From positions 1-64,000 of the forward strand of contig NZ_JAJGBK010000019.1 in assembly GCF_020696975.1 (NCBI RefSeq): a stretch of DNA of 64,000 nt. Direction: 5' to 3'. The position numbers and the translations under genes are program-made. The DNA comes from Methanoculleus sp. (GTDB lineage: Archaea; Halobacteriota; Methanomicrobia; Methanomicrobiales; Methanoculleaceae). The notes beneath the pieces are model-generated. The model ran no database searches and was not told the origin of the DNA. It was given only the letters and a program-made list of their open reading frames with translations. Positions 17,848-25,812 of this stretch are shown here, piece after piece; positions within the stretch are counted from its first letter, which is position 1; every line of letters begins with the position of its first letter.

Positions 17848-18186
17848 ATGCCGGATTATTTGGTTACGCTTGAATCAGCGTGGATAATTAAAGACGTCAA
17901 GTCTATGGACGATGCCGTGAGCATCGCGATCAGCGAGGCAGGGAAACGGCTCAACCCTTCGGCAAAGTTTGTGGAGATCGAGGCAGGGATGATCGCCTGC
18001 CCCTTCTGCGAGGGAGAACTGAACACCGCCCTGGTGGTTGCCAACACCGCCCTTGTCGGGCTCGTGCTCCAGATGAAGGTCTTCCGTGCGGAGTCCGGTG
18101 AACACGCGTCCCGGATCGCAAAGTCGGTTGTCGGGAAAGCGCTGCGCGATGTCCCGCTGAAAGTCCAGGACGTGCAGGAACTATGA
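17848..18186 (+). CDS. UPF0212 (DUF555) family protein
   Basis: This 112-residue protein matches the archaeal UPF0212 family. It starts [20 protein letters not shown] and has [13 protein letters not shown]. The middle [12 protein letters not shown] contains a CPFC pair that could bind metal or form a disulfide. No biochemical function is established. Its stop overlaps the start of the PfkB kinase gene by 4 bases, pointing to joint expression. Confidence 0.92.
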   Translation: MPDYLVTLESAWIIKDVKSMDDAVSIAISEAGKRLNPSAKFVEIEAGMIACPFCEGELNTALVVANTALVGLVLQMKVFRAESGEHASRIAKSVVGKALRDVPLKVQDVQEL

Positions 18187-19073
18187 TCGCCGTCGTCGGG
18201 CATACTGCCATCGATCACCTCTTCCGGGTTCCGCAGATCCCCGGAAGACACAACTCGACCTACATCACCGACCACAAGATCTACTTCGGCGGCGGGGCGG
18301 CGAACATCGCGGCCGGGATTGCGACGCTTGGCGAGCGGTGCCGGCTGGTCTCCTCGGTCGGCGGGGACTTCCCGGGCAGCGACTACGACCTCTGGATGCA
18401 CAACCTCGGGATCATGCAGGACTTCACCCTGGTCAAAGAGGCCCGGACCGCGACCGCATTCGTCTTTACGGACGATGCCGGCGACCAGGAGACCTTTTTT
18501 GAGTGGGGGGCGTCCGTTGCGTTCGCTACGGCCGAGGCACCCGCCCTTGACTTCGTCCACATGGCGACGGCCGATCCCGACTTCAATGTCCGGGTAGCCC
18601 AGATGAGCGAGTTTGCCTCCTTTGACCCGGGACAGGACCTGCTCCGCTACACCCCGGACCAACTCGAGATCATCCTCGCGAACATCGATATCCTCTTCTC
18701 GAACAACCACGAGATGGACCGGATGTGCGACATGCTGGGACTGGAACGCGACGCACTCGTTGCGTCGGTCCCGATGGTGGTCACGACCCGCGGGGCGGAG
18801 GGGAGCGTCCTCTGCATGGACGGCGAGGAGCACCAGATTCCGGCCGTCCGGGTGAACGCCGTCGACCCCACCGGTGCCGGCGACGGCTACCGGGCCGGTT
18901 TCCTCACGGCGTTTGAGCGGGGCTACGCGCCGGTCGACTGCTGCCGTGCGGGGGCGGTGGTCTCGTCCTTTGTCGTCGAGAAGGCGGGCACCCAGACGAA
19001 CCTCCCTGACTGGGACAAAATGCTTGAACGGTACCGGAAAGTCTTTGGCGAGCCCGGGGAAATATTTACCTGA
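18183..19073 (+). CDS. PfkB-family (ribokinase-like) sugar or nucleoside kinase
   Basis: This 296-residue kinase has the PfkB N-terminal pattern ([18 protein letters not shown] near residue 37) and the C-terminal active-site signature [18 protein letters not shown] near residue 227, with the catalytic aspartate in GAGD. The archaeal group it resembles phosphorylates nucleosides or sugars; the substrate is not decided by the sequence. It overlaps the UPF0212 gene by 4 bases. Confidence 0.93.
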   Translation: MIAVVGHTAIDHLFRVPQIPGRHNSTYITDHKIYFGGGAANIAAGIATLGERCRLVSSVGGDFPGSDYDLWMHNLGIMQDFTLVKEARTATAFVFTDDAGDQETFFEWGASVAFATAEAPALDFVHMATADPDFNVRVAQMSEFASFDPGQDLLRYTPDQLEIILANIDILFSNNHEMDRMCDMLGLERDALVASVPMVVTTRGAEGSVLCMDGEEHQIPAVRVNAVDPTGAGDGYRAGFLTAFERGYAPVDCCRAGAVVSSFVVEKAGTQTNLPDWDKMLERYRKVFGEPGEIFT

Positions 19074-19158
19074 GTTATGGGGTATAACGTGCAATTTGCC
19101 GGCAGAATGATGCCGGCCCCTGCCCCCGGCCAGAGAGCGGCATCCGGGGGCGTCTGAG

Positions 19159-20898
19159 ATGGAGTCCGGCCCCGACGTTCGTGTCGAACGGCTCACTCGC
19201 TACATCTTCTCGGCCCCCTCCTGGCCGCGGTCGCTTGCGCTTATCGCTGTGCTCGGCTTCATCATCGATGCCGCCACCTTCCGGGCGGGACCCGATTTCT
19301 TCCTGCTCGGCACCCTCGGTTTCTCGGTTCCGGCAGTGGTCGCCTTCCTGCTGACCGTACCGCTGGTCCGGGCCTCCGGCCGGCTGATCACCTGGAACCG
19401 GTCGGCCCTCCTCGCCCTGGCCTGCACGGTCCTCTCGGTTATCCTGAGCCTCTCGCCGGTCCTGACCTTCGGCCGGGGGATCTTCCCCGCCCTCTACGCG
19501 GTCGCCCTCGGCCTGACCTCCGGCCTCCGGCTGCTGGTCCTTGTGGCCGTGGCCGACTACCGGGTCACCCGGATGGTTCTTCCCGCCTTTCTCCAGGGCG
19601 CAGCCGGGATAGCGGTAGGTGCCTGGTTCTTCACGCCGGGGTTCGTTCCCTACGCCCTCCTCCTCCAGGTGGTCTTCGGGCTGGTCATCGTCTTCCTGAT
19701 CTGGCTGATCGAGCGGCCGCTGAGACGGGCGTTCCAGATCAGCGGGCTCAACTTCCTCAACACCTTCATCGCCCACCTGACCGACGGCTCAAAGAGGATG
19801 GAGGATTTCTTCCGCGAGATTGGCGAGGAGGTCTACGTCCCGCAGGTCTCGCTCTTCTTCTCCCGCAGTTCGGGGAAGGACGCCCTTTTCACGGTCCCGA
19901 ACGTTCACCCCGGGCCGATGGGCGACGTCGGCGGGGGCAACCTGCCCCGGATCCTTCATGACAGGTTTTCCGAGGAGACGCTGGTCGCCCACGGCTGCGC
20001 CACCCACGACTTCAACCTGGTCTCAGAGAGCGAGATCGAGAAGATCGCCCGCGCTGTCGCGGCGTCCCGGAAGGAACTCACCTTCTCCGGCACCGCGAGC
20101 CGCCCGGTTCGGGTCGGATCGGGATCGGTATCGATCCTCTGCCAGCGGTTCGGGGACGCTCTCCTGATGGTGAGCACCCGGTCCCCGGAGCGGACAGAGG
20201 ATCTCGATTACTCGATAGGCCTCGCGATCATGGGCGAAGGGAGGTGCGCCTTCTCGGAGGTCGCGTTCGTCGACGCCCACAACTGCATGACCAGCGTGGG
20301 TTCTCCGGTCCTCCCGGCGACGCGGGTAGCGACGGAGTATATCGCCGCAGCACGGGAAGGGTTCCGGGTCGTGCGGGACCTTCCGGAGGAACCGTTCGCA
20401 GTCGGGGTTTCGCATGTCCGGGTCCCGTTCAGCCGCGAGCAGGGGTTCGGGTCGCTCGGTGTGCAGGTGCTGGCGACCGAGGTCGGGGGGGTTCGGGCGG
20501 CGTACGTCCTGATCGACGGGAACAACATGGCCCCGGGTGTCCGGGAGCGGCTGCTGTCTGTGGCGCTCAACCACGCAGATGAGGCCGAGATCATGACCAC
20601 CGATACGCATACGGTCAACACCGTCAGCGGGAAGAACCCGGTCGGCTACCGGGTGCCGGCAGAGGAGATCGTCCCGTACGTCGAGCAGGCGGTCGGTGAG
20701 GCGGTCGCCGACCTCTCGGCGGCCCGGGTGGGGGCGACGACGGCCTCGTGCGAGGGGATCGTCGTCTTCGGGTCGCAACGGGTCTCGCAGCTCGCAAGCA
20801 CCGTCAACGCGATGCTCGCGTTCATCGCCCCGATCAGTTTCATGATCCTCCTCCTTGCGTTCCTGCTCTCGGTATTCGTCTACATCGCCCTCCAGTAG
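19159..20898 (+). CDS. DUF2070 family integral membrane protein
   Basis: This 579-residue protein has about seven hydrophobic segments in the first 195 residues, a large soluble domain (about 200-545), and one strong C-terminal membrane segment (AFIAPISFMILLLAFLLSV). The soluble part holds conserved polar motifs, NVHPGPMGDVGGGN near residue 250 and VDAHNCM near residue 372, which look like a metal or catalytic site. This matches the archaeal family DUF2070, whose role is unknown. The start at 19159 is the first ATG after the 85-base gap from the kinase gene. Confidence 0.9.
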   Translation: MESGPDVRVERLTRYIFSAPSWPRSLALIAVLGFIIDAATFRAGPDFFLLGTLGFSVPAVVAFLLTVPLVRASGRLITWNRSALLALACTVLSVILSLSPVLTFGRGIFPALYAVALGLTSGLRLLVLVAVADYRVTRMVLPAFLQGAAGIAVGAWFFTPGFVPYALLLQVVFGLVIVFLIWLIERPLRRAFQISGLNFLNTFIAHLTDGSKRMEDFFREIGEEVYVPQVSLFFSRSSGKDALFTVPNVHPGPMGDVGGGNLPRILHDRFSEETLVAHGCATHDFNLVSESEIEKIARAVAASRKELTFSGTASRPVRVGSGSVSILCQRFGDALLMVSTRSPERTEDLDYSIGLAIMGEGRCAFSEVAFVDAHNCMTSVGSPVLPATRVATEYIAAAREGFRVVRDLPEEPFAVGVSHVRVPFSREQGFGSLGVQVLATEVGGVRAAYVLIDGNNMAPGVRERLLSVALNHADEAEIMTTDTHTVNTVSGKNPVGYRVPAEEIVPYVEQAVGEAVADLSAARVGATTASCEGIVVFGSQRVSQLASTVNAMLAFIAPISFMILLLAFLLSVFVYIALQ

Positions 20899-20944
20899 GG
20901 CAGAATACCCGGCATTTTTCTTTTGATACGCCTAAAGATCGATC

Positions 20945-22126
20945 ATGAACTACCGGTTCGCTGGTCGGATGGGGCGGGTCCCGGCGTCGTTCCTCGAGGA
21001 GCTCTTCCGGGTCTCGGGAATCCCCGGGGTGATATCGTTTGCCGGCGGTCTGCCGGCCTCGGCCTTTATTGATGTCGAGGGAATCCGGGAGGCGGCCTGT
21101 GAGGTCTTTGATGAGATGGGGCAGAAAGCACTCCAGTACACAACGACGGACGGCTACCTGCCCCTCCGGGAGTTCATCGCCGACCGTTACCGGCGACGAC
21201 TTGATCTTCCGGCGACGCCCGAGGAGATCCAGATTGTGAACGGCTCGCAGCAGTGCCTGGACATCGTCGCGAAGATCTTCCTCGACCCGGGGGACGCCGT
21301 CGGTATGGAGCGGCCCGGGTACCTCGGGGCGATCGAGGCCTTCTCCCTCTACGAGCCGGACTTTTATTCGGTCCCCCTGGAGGAGGACGGGCCGGATATC
21401 GCGGCGTTCGAGTCGCTTATCCACGACCACGCGCCGAAGTTCTTCTACGGCATACCGAACTCACAGAACCCTTCGGGGAGGACGTATTCACAGGAGAAGC
21501 GCCGGGCCGTCGCGGAGATCCTCGAGGGGACGGATACGGTCTTTTACGAGGACGACGCTTTCGGGGAACTCTTCTTTGACGGGAAGCCCCGGCTGCCGGT
21601 GAAGCGCTACCTCCCGGATCAGACGGTGATCTCGGGGTCGTTTTCTAAGACCGTCGCGCCGGGTATGCGGATCGGCTGGATATACGCGCCGGAGCCGGTC
21701 CTCCGGGAGTTCAACGTCGCAAAACAGGCTGCCGACCTCCACTCGAACTTCCTCTCCCAGGTGATCCTCCACCGCTACCTCTCGACCCACGACCTTGACG
21801 CCCACGTTGCCCGGGTCTCGGCGGTCTACGGGGAGCACTGCCGGCTGGTCTGCGACCTCCTCGACGACCTGATGCCGCCGGGCGTGACCCACACCACGCC
21901 TGAGGGCGGGATGTTCATGACCGCAACCCTGCCGGACGGCGTCTCGGCGATGGAACTCTTCCGCGAGGGTGTCAGGGAGGGCGTTGCGGTCCTTCCCGGT
22001 GTGCCGTTCTATGTCGACGGCGGCGGGGAGGATACGATCCGGCTGAACTTCTCGGCGGCGGGCGAGGAGGAGATCGTCGAGGGGATCCACCGGCTGGCGA
22101 GGGTGGTCCGAAGGCTCGCGGCCTGA
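20945..22126 (+). CDS. PLP-dependent aminotransferase, class I/II (2-aminoadipate/aromatic type)
   Basis: This 393-residue fold-type I aminotransferase has the PLP lysine at about residue 235 in SGSFSKTVAPGMRIGWIYAP, NGSQQCLDIVAKIFLDPGD near residue 99, and YGIPNSQNPSGRTYS. It begins MNYRFAGRMGRVPASFLEEL and is close to LysN/AraT-like enzymes that also form the C-terminal domain of MocR regulators, here without the DNA-binding half. A 2-oxoglutarate-dependent role in lysine, tyrosine or branched-chain metabolism is likely. It is separated from DUF2070 by 46 bases containing a TTTTGATACG patch. Confidence 0.92.
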   Translation: MNYRFAGRMGRVPASFLEELFRVSGIPGVISFAGGLPASAFIDVEGIREAACEVFDEMGQKALQYTTTDGYLPLREFIADRYRRRLDLPATPEEIQIVNGSQQCLDIVAKIFLDPGDAVGMERPGYLGAIEAFSLYEPDFYSVPLEEDGPDIAAFESLIHDHAPKFFYGIPNSQNPSGRTYSQEKRRAVAEILEGTDTVFYEDDAFGELFFDGKPRLPVKRYLPDQTVISGSFSKTVAPGMRIGWIYAPEPVLREFNVAKQAADLHSNFLSQVILHRYLSTHDLDAHVARVSAVYGEHCRLVCDLLDDLMPPGVTHTTPEGGMFMTATLPDGVSAMELFREGVREGVAVLPGVPFYVDGGGEDTIRLNFSAAGEEEIVEGIHRLARVVRRLAA

Positions 22127-22140
22127 ACCGGCGCCACACC

Positions 22141-22590
22141 CTATTTGGGGAGGCAGGGCCGGCCGGGGGCCTCCGTCACCTGGACGAGCATCAGCACCGC
22201 GGGCTCAGTCCCCACCGTCCCCGACCGGTGGCCCTGGCGGTTCCGGGTATGCTGGTCGTTCCCGAACGAGAGTTCCCCCGGCCCCATCTCCACGCGGGTG
22301 CCGTCCATGGTCTCGACGAACCAGCGGCCCGAGAGGGAGACGATCCACTGCGGCTCCGGGTTCTCGTGCCACTCCCCCACCCAGCCCGCGGGGAGGACGA
22401 GGACGACGACGCGGGCGGCCGGGGTCTTCAGCCGCTCGATCCACGACGGGGCCGCACCCTCCGATACGCTCGCGAACGCGAAGTCGGTCAGCCGGCAACG
22501 GTCCTGGCGGCTCACGCCGTTCTCGTCGGTCCAGACATGCCAGTAGGGCACCTCGGGCGCGTCGCTCTGCGGGGTACGATCGGTCTCCAT
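22141..22590 (-). CDS. Cupin-domain protein
   Basis: This 149-residue protein has a single cupin barrel: a WVGEWHENPEPQWIVSLSGRW strand pair with histidine and glutamate in the first cupin motif, then MGPGELSFGNDQHTRNRQGH in the second. The His/Glu spread is consistent with metal binding. I start it at the ATG at 22590 (METDRTP); a longer in-frame start at 22659 adds a basic stretch that does not fit the family. It converges on the aminotransferase gene with a 14-base gap. The reaction is unknown. Confidence 0.8.
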   Translation of the reverse strand: METDRTPQSDAPEVPYWHVWTDENGVSRQDRCRLTDFAFASVSEGAAPSWIERLKTPAARVVVLVLPAGWVGEWHENPEPQWIVSLSGRWFVETMDGTRVEMGPGELSFGNDQHTRNRQGHRSGTVGTEPAVLMLVQVTEAPGRPCLPK

Positions 22591-22780
22591 GGTAACTCTG
22601 TTACTCCGGGTTGGGTGAAGATACCGCCCGGTCCGAAATACCTTTTGGCCCCGGTGCATCCGGCCGGCCGGCCGCTCCCGGCTGCGGCAGGGGTTGGCCG
22701 CTCTCCCCCTCCCCGCCGTGGCCGTTGCCGGGCGTCGGGCTTAATACCTGCAATCGACAATAGGTAATGGATCTTTTTGA

Positions 22781-22865
22781 GCGAGGGTAGCCAAGCCCGG
22801 CCAAAGGCGGTGGACTTAAGATCCACTCCCGAAGGGGTCCATGGGTTCGAATCCCATCCCTCGCA
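22781..22865 (+). tRNA. tRNA-Leu, anticodon UAA
   Basis: The acceptor stem pairs GCGAGGG (22781-22787) with CCCTCGC (22858-22864), discriminator A. The anticodon stem GTGGA/TCCAC encloses loop CTTAAGA with anticodon TAA at 22817-22819. A long variable arm (CCCGAAGGGG region) and the T-arm GGGTTCGAATCCC follow, as expected for a class II leucine tRNA. CCA is not encoded. It stands at the left edge of the accessory region. Confidence 0.97.
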
Positions 22866-22931
22866 TTTTGTTTTCATCAGGGAACGAAAATCTCTTATAA
22901 CATAGGGCGTAATGTGTACCTGTTATACGCG

Positions 22932-22967
22932 CTACCGTCCTGATTTGGGACGGTAGTTTCTTCTTCT
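22932..22967 (+). terminator. Hairpin plus pyrimidine tract between tRNA-Leu and the NYN gene
   Basis: CTACCGTCC (22932-22940) pairs with GGACGGTAG (22948-22956) around loop TGATTTG, followed by TTTCTTCTTCT. This looks like a terminator, but it lies about 30 bases downstream of a TATA-like CTTATAACAT and 20 bases upstream of the NYN gene. It could instead be a leader element of that gene. Confidence 0.5.
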
Positions 22968-22987
22968 AAGTCGCCCTTTAGTGATTT

Positions 22988-23518
22988 ATGGTACATCGGG
23001 CCGCTGTTTTCATCGATAACGGATATTTATCCAAAGTTATTCCCAACGGTACAAAGGTGGATTTTAAAAGATTTTGTGATGTTGCTTGCGGTGACAAGGA
23101 CCGGTTGCGGACCTATTTTTATGATTGTATGCCGTATCGGAGTGAGCCACCTACCGAAGATGAGAAGGCCCGCTATGCAAACTACTGTAAATTCCGGGAT
23201 ATCATCGAGAGCCTGCCCCGGTTTCAGATGAGGCTTGGAAAACTCCGCAAGAATCGCGATGGATCGTTTGAGCAGAAAAGGGTCGACATCCTCATGGCTG
23301 TGGAACTGGTGCGGCTGAGTTGGTCTCACCAGATTGGTCATGCGATCATCGTTTCGGGCGACAGCGATTTTGTTCCGGCAATCGAGGCGGCAAAGGACGC
23401 CGGGGTGATTACGACCCTCTATTACTCGAAGAAATCTGTTCATGACGAGTTGCTCTCAGCAGTCGATGAGAGATACGAGATGAACCAATCTTTCTTCGAG
23501 ACCGTTCAACGGAGTTAA
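22988..23518 (+). CDS. NYN-domain (DUF88/LabA-like) putative ribonuclease
   Basis: This 176-residue protein matches the NYN family, a PIN-like metal-dependent RNase fold. Conserved acidic residues are seen in AVFIDNGYL near residue 10, KRVDILMAVEL near residue 98 and IVSGDSDFVPAIEAAKDAG near residue 120. It is a compact single-domain form. It lies directly after tRNA-Leu at the start of the accessory region. Local GC is lower than in the housekeeping genes (visible AT-rich third positions), suggesting lateral transfer. Possible roles are RNA turnover or defence; nothing here decides. Confidence 0.88.
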   Translation: MVHRAAVFIDNGYLSKVIPNGTKVDFKRFCDVACGDKDRLRTYFYDCMPYRSEPPTEDEKARYANYCKFRDIIESLPRFQMRLGKLRKNRDGSFEQKRVDILMAVELVRLSWSHQIGHAIIVSGDSDFVPAIEAAKDAGVITTLYYSKKSVHDELLSAVDERYEMNQSFFETVQRS

Positions 23519-23550
23519 TCTCTCCTCTTACCCGGTGTAATGAAAGTGTC

Positions 23551-23751
23551 CTACAGTCCATGGCGCAATCGAATCGATTCCATTGCTTCGCGGGCATATT
23601 TTCGAATATCCATATCCTGATGGCAACTCCGGGGCGCCAATAGTTCGAGTGCGCGAGGATCTCCCCACCTCCCGAGAGCCTGGATTGGGCTTTGATTCAC
23701 TGATATAACCGTTACGGCCAGGCTTTTTCTCTTCCCCGCCGTGGTGTTCAC
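23551..23751 (-). pseudogene. HEAT-repeat protein remnant
   Basis: A 66-codon frame starting with GTG ends in one clear HEAT-repeat unit: IQALGRWGDPRALELLAP then CHQDMDIRKYAREAMESI. HEAT proteins normally have several such units, so this is probably the 3' remnant of a larger gene, though a small intact protein cannot be excluded. The N-terminal 25 residues look random. It is divergent from the gene beginning at 23768. Confidence 0.5.
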
Positions 23752-23767
23752 CAGGAGGGTTACCAGG

Positions 23768-24082
23768 ATGACCGATGCAAAGACTACCAGAGAACTTGCC
23801 TACGAGACGAATCGGGACGTGAAGTGGATCTGCCGGACGCGACGGGCCGCAGGGTGCGATGGTCCAAAGGACCGGAGTTTGAGAAAACGCGAAGCGTTTT
23901 CGGGGCCGGAGCAGGAGCACCGTAAGGTGCGACTCGAGGAGTTTGAGCACCGGCTCCGGGCGTTGGAGGGGTGGCGGGCAGAGAAGGCCGGCGAGGAACG
24001 ACGGTTATCGACGGTCAGCGCCGGGGCCGGCGGGGTCGTTGGTGGGGTGGTGGTGCTGGTAAAGGTGCTGGGCGGGGGGTGA
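23768..24082 (+). CDS. Small coiled-coil protein with C-terminal membrane segment, carrying an in-frame hairpin insert
   Basis: This 104-residue frame begins MTDAKTTRELAYETNRDVKW after AGGAGG. It ends with an amphipathic/coiled segment RLEEFEHRLRALEGWRAEKA and a C-terminal hydrophobic GAGGVVGGVVVLVKVLGGG. The layout (short helix, coiled coil, C-terminal membrane helix) resembles haemolysin XhlA-like or viral accessory proteins; this is a weak inference. The middle (about residues 30-55, DNA 23861-23930) is made of three consecutive small DNA hairpins and looks like an inserted sequence that kept the frame open. Confidence 0.5.
   Translation: MTDAKTTRELAYETNRDVKWICRTRRAAGCDGPKDRSLRKREAFSGPEQEHRKVRLEEFEHRLRALEGWRAEKAGEERRLSTVSAGAGGVVGGVVVLVKVLGGG
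23861..23930. repeat. Three consecutive short hairpins inside a gene
   Basis: Three perfect inverted repeats follow each other: GGTCC/GGACC with loop AAA (23861-23873), GAAAACGC/GCGTTTTC with loop GAA (23883-23901), and GCACC/GGTGC with loop GTAA (23917-23930). The second contains GCGAAGC, known to form an unusually stable DNA mini-hairpin. The block is in frame with the surrounding ORF. Confidence 0.65.
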
Positions 24083-24094
24083 GAACCAGAGTAT

Positions 24095-24442
24095 CTAGCG
24101 TCCGGCCTCGCTAAGAATTGTCCTGATCCCCTGCTTGAGGACAGGGAGATCGTCGCGCAGGGTCAGGAAGATTGCTTCGTAATCCACACCGAAGTAATGG
24201 TGGACGATCTTATCCCGCATCCCCGCGGCCTCCCTCCAGGGGATCTCCGGGTGCTCCTTGCGCAGCTCCGGCGATACCATCTTTGCCGCCTCGCCGATAA
24301 TGGTCAGCATGCGCTCGATCCCGGCGCGTTCCAGCCGGCGATTCCGGAGTTCTTCTTCTGATTCGATGCCTTCGGAGAACTCCTCGATGCTCAGTATGGC
24401 ATCAAGGATATGCTGGAGATATGCGAGGTCCTCCGGCGTCAT
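24095..24442 (-). CDS. hepT: HepT-like (DUF86) HEPN toxin of an MntA/HepT pair
   Basis: This 115-residue all-helical HEPN protein has the catalytic RNase motif R-X4-H-X-Y in GMRDKIVHHYFGVDY near residue 80, plus TIIGEAAKMVSPEL. It is full length for the family. It overlaps the upstream mntA frame by 41 bases. In characterised pairs HepT is an RNase toxin and MntA inactivates it by adding AMP to the tyrosine of this motif. Confidence 0.9.
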   Translation of the reverse strand: MTPEDLAYLQHILDAILSIEEFSEGIESEEELRNRRLERAGIERMLTIIGEAAKMVSPELRKEHPEIPWREAAGMRDKIVHHYFGVDYEAIFLTLRDDLPVLKQGIRTILSEAGR

Positions 24443-24731
24443 AGATCACCACGGCATCACGGTAGATTGCATCGGCAAGGTACGGGCTCACGGCGTTCGT
24501 GGTGACGAGATCCACCTTCATGCCCAGAGCCCGGGCGAGTTCGTCCTCGATCCGGATGAGCGAAAAGAGGCTTTTTTTGCGAGCGAACCGGACCAAAATA
24601 TCGATATCACTCTCCGGGCCGGCAGATCCCCGCGCATACGAGCCGAAGATCGCGATCCACTCGGCGTCGTTCCTGGTGAGTATCGCGACGATGATCTCCC
24701 GTACTGCCCTGGTTAATGTGCGTCCTGCCAT
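24402..24731 (-). CDS. mntA: MntA-like nucleotidyltransferase antitoxin
   Basis: This 109-residue minimal nucleotidyltransferase has the motif IFGSYARGSAGPESDIDILV near residue 28, with glycine-serine and the two metal-binding aspartates. It is the expected AMP-transferring partner of the HepT overlapping downstream. The N-terminal helix MAGRTLTRAVREIIVAILTR precedes the motif. Start at the ATG at 24731. Confidence 0.9.
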   Translation of the reverse strand: MAGRTLTRAVREIIVAILTRNDAEWIAIFGSYARGSAGPESDIDILVRFARKKSLFSLIRIEDELARALGMKVDLVTTNAVSPYLADAIYRDAVVIYDAGGPRISPAYP

Positions 24732-24879
24732 TGCGCCCGACCGTAACTATGCTGGTTAGTATGACACTCACCCCGTATCAGTCTTTTGAAGAACGAAGCG
24801 GCTTTCCAGGTCTGAACCTGTGCTTGAACCTCTATAGCGGATGCAGTGTAAACGGCGGTCTAATTTCTCCTGGCCAGTT

Positions 24880-25158
24880 TCAGCCCTCTATCTCTGCCAA
24901 CCGATCCTCGATCCAGGAGTGGACGACCTCCTTCATCCGAGGGCCCCGGAGGTCCTCCCCCTTGATTACCCCGAACTCACTCCGGATAAGATCCTGGAGA
25001 GCCTCGAAGATCGGGAAGGCGACCGCGTCGTAGGCCTCCACCCCCGGCGGGATCCCGCCGCGCCGCTGGATCTCCGCGTTGATGAGATCGTCTATGTGCT
25101 CGAACTCGTCAGTGATCTCGAGGATGTGTCCGACGTCGATCTTTAACCGTATCGGCAT
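24880..25158 (-). CDS. Hypothetical protein, 92 residues
   Basis: I do not recognise a family. The protein is acidic and looks folded: MPIRLKIDVGHILEITDEFE, a predicted helix with HIDDLINAEIQRR, then FPIFEALQDLIRSEFGVIK and a C-terminal helix VHSWIEDRLAEIEG. Composition is normal for a soluble protein, and third-position GC fits the host. It lies between two MntA/HepT pairs on the same strand, but no motif links it to them. No clear ribosome-binding site precedes the ATG. Confidence 0.6.
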   Translation of the reverse strand: MPIRLKIDVGHILEITDEFEHIDDLINAEIQRRGGIPPGVEAYDAVAFPIFEALQDLIRSEFGVIKGEDLRGPRMKEVVHSWIEDRLAEIEG

Positions 25159-25386
25159 ATGAAGTGATGTGAAGCTCCACCTGATATTGTTTTTTCCTGT
25201 TTGCTCCCCCGATATGTCTCCATCGGCGTATCAAAGGATTGTAGGCAGTTAGTTAAGCGAGGGGTTCCTTATCCGGCGTTGCTGTCTCTTTGCCCCGGGG
25301 CGCCACCCCGCCCATCGCGGTCGCGAGGCTCCTGTTCAGGGCGACCATGCGGTCGTGGCGGACAACGTCTGCGGGATAAGCCGTTT

Positions 25387-25812
25387 TTGGGCACTGAACC
25401 ACGGCAGAAGGCTATCAGGCAGCCTCGTCATCAAGCATCTGCCTGACTGCAACCTCTAGTTCCGGGATCTTGTTTCTAATGATGCCTCAGATCGGAGATC
25501 TGAGGCAGTTGCACTGAAAGTGCAACTCATCCCACACGATCTCGTTATGGATCCCGAAGTATGCGTGAATGAGGATATCCCGCATTCCTGCAATCTTTCT
25601 CCAGGAAATATCGGCATGTTTGCATTTCAGCGGTCGGGGATGAGTTTCACGGCCTCGCCGATGATCATGAGGTTCCGGATTATTCCGTCCTGCACCAGTT
25701 CGTTTGCCAGGAACTCCTCGTATTCCATTCCCCGGGTATACCGTTCAATTCTCCCGATGGCCTCAAGGATGTCGCGGAGATAGAGGTCATACTCCCGGGA
25801 CATATCGAACAC
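25387..25812 (-). pseudogene. hepT: hepT-like HEPN gene, broken by a frameshift and a 45-bp hairpin insertion
   Basis: The first 61 codons (MFDMSREYDLYLRDILEAIG to IIGEAVKLIPDR) are a normal HepT N terminus ending in a stop near 25627. A one-base shift restores the rest: CKHADISWRKIAGMRD, the catalytic region RDILIHAYFGIHNEIVWD and, after an interruption, RNKIPELEVAVRQMLDDEAA then stop. The interruption is 45 bases (25483-25527) made of two perfect hairpins and brings in a TGA. Removing those 45 bases joins VWD to VIRNKIPELE exactly as in intact HepT. The R-X4-H-X-Y motif itself survives (RDILIHAY) but cannot be translated as one protein. Confidence 0.85.
25483..25527. repeat. 45-bp double-hairpin insertion in hepT
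   Basis: Two adjacent perfect hairpins: arms GCCTCAGATC and GATCTGAGGC with loop GGA (25484-25506), then arms AGTTGCACT and AGTGCAACT with loop GAA (25507-25527). The unit plus one base is exactly the insertion that interrupts the HepT reading frame. Both have 3-nt loops, like hairpins at 23883 and 27302-27419. Confidence 0.75.

Noticed and set aside
22781-22865. Attachment site of an integrated provirus in tRNA-Leu
   Set aside because: I saw no repeat of the tRNA 3' end downstream and no integrase gene in the window, so integration is only a possibility.
23528-23950. 140-codon minus-strand frame overlapping the HEAT remnant and hairpin block
   Set aside because: Low-complexity translation. 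The HEAT pattern lies in a different frame.
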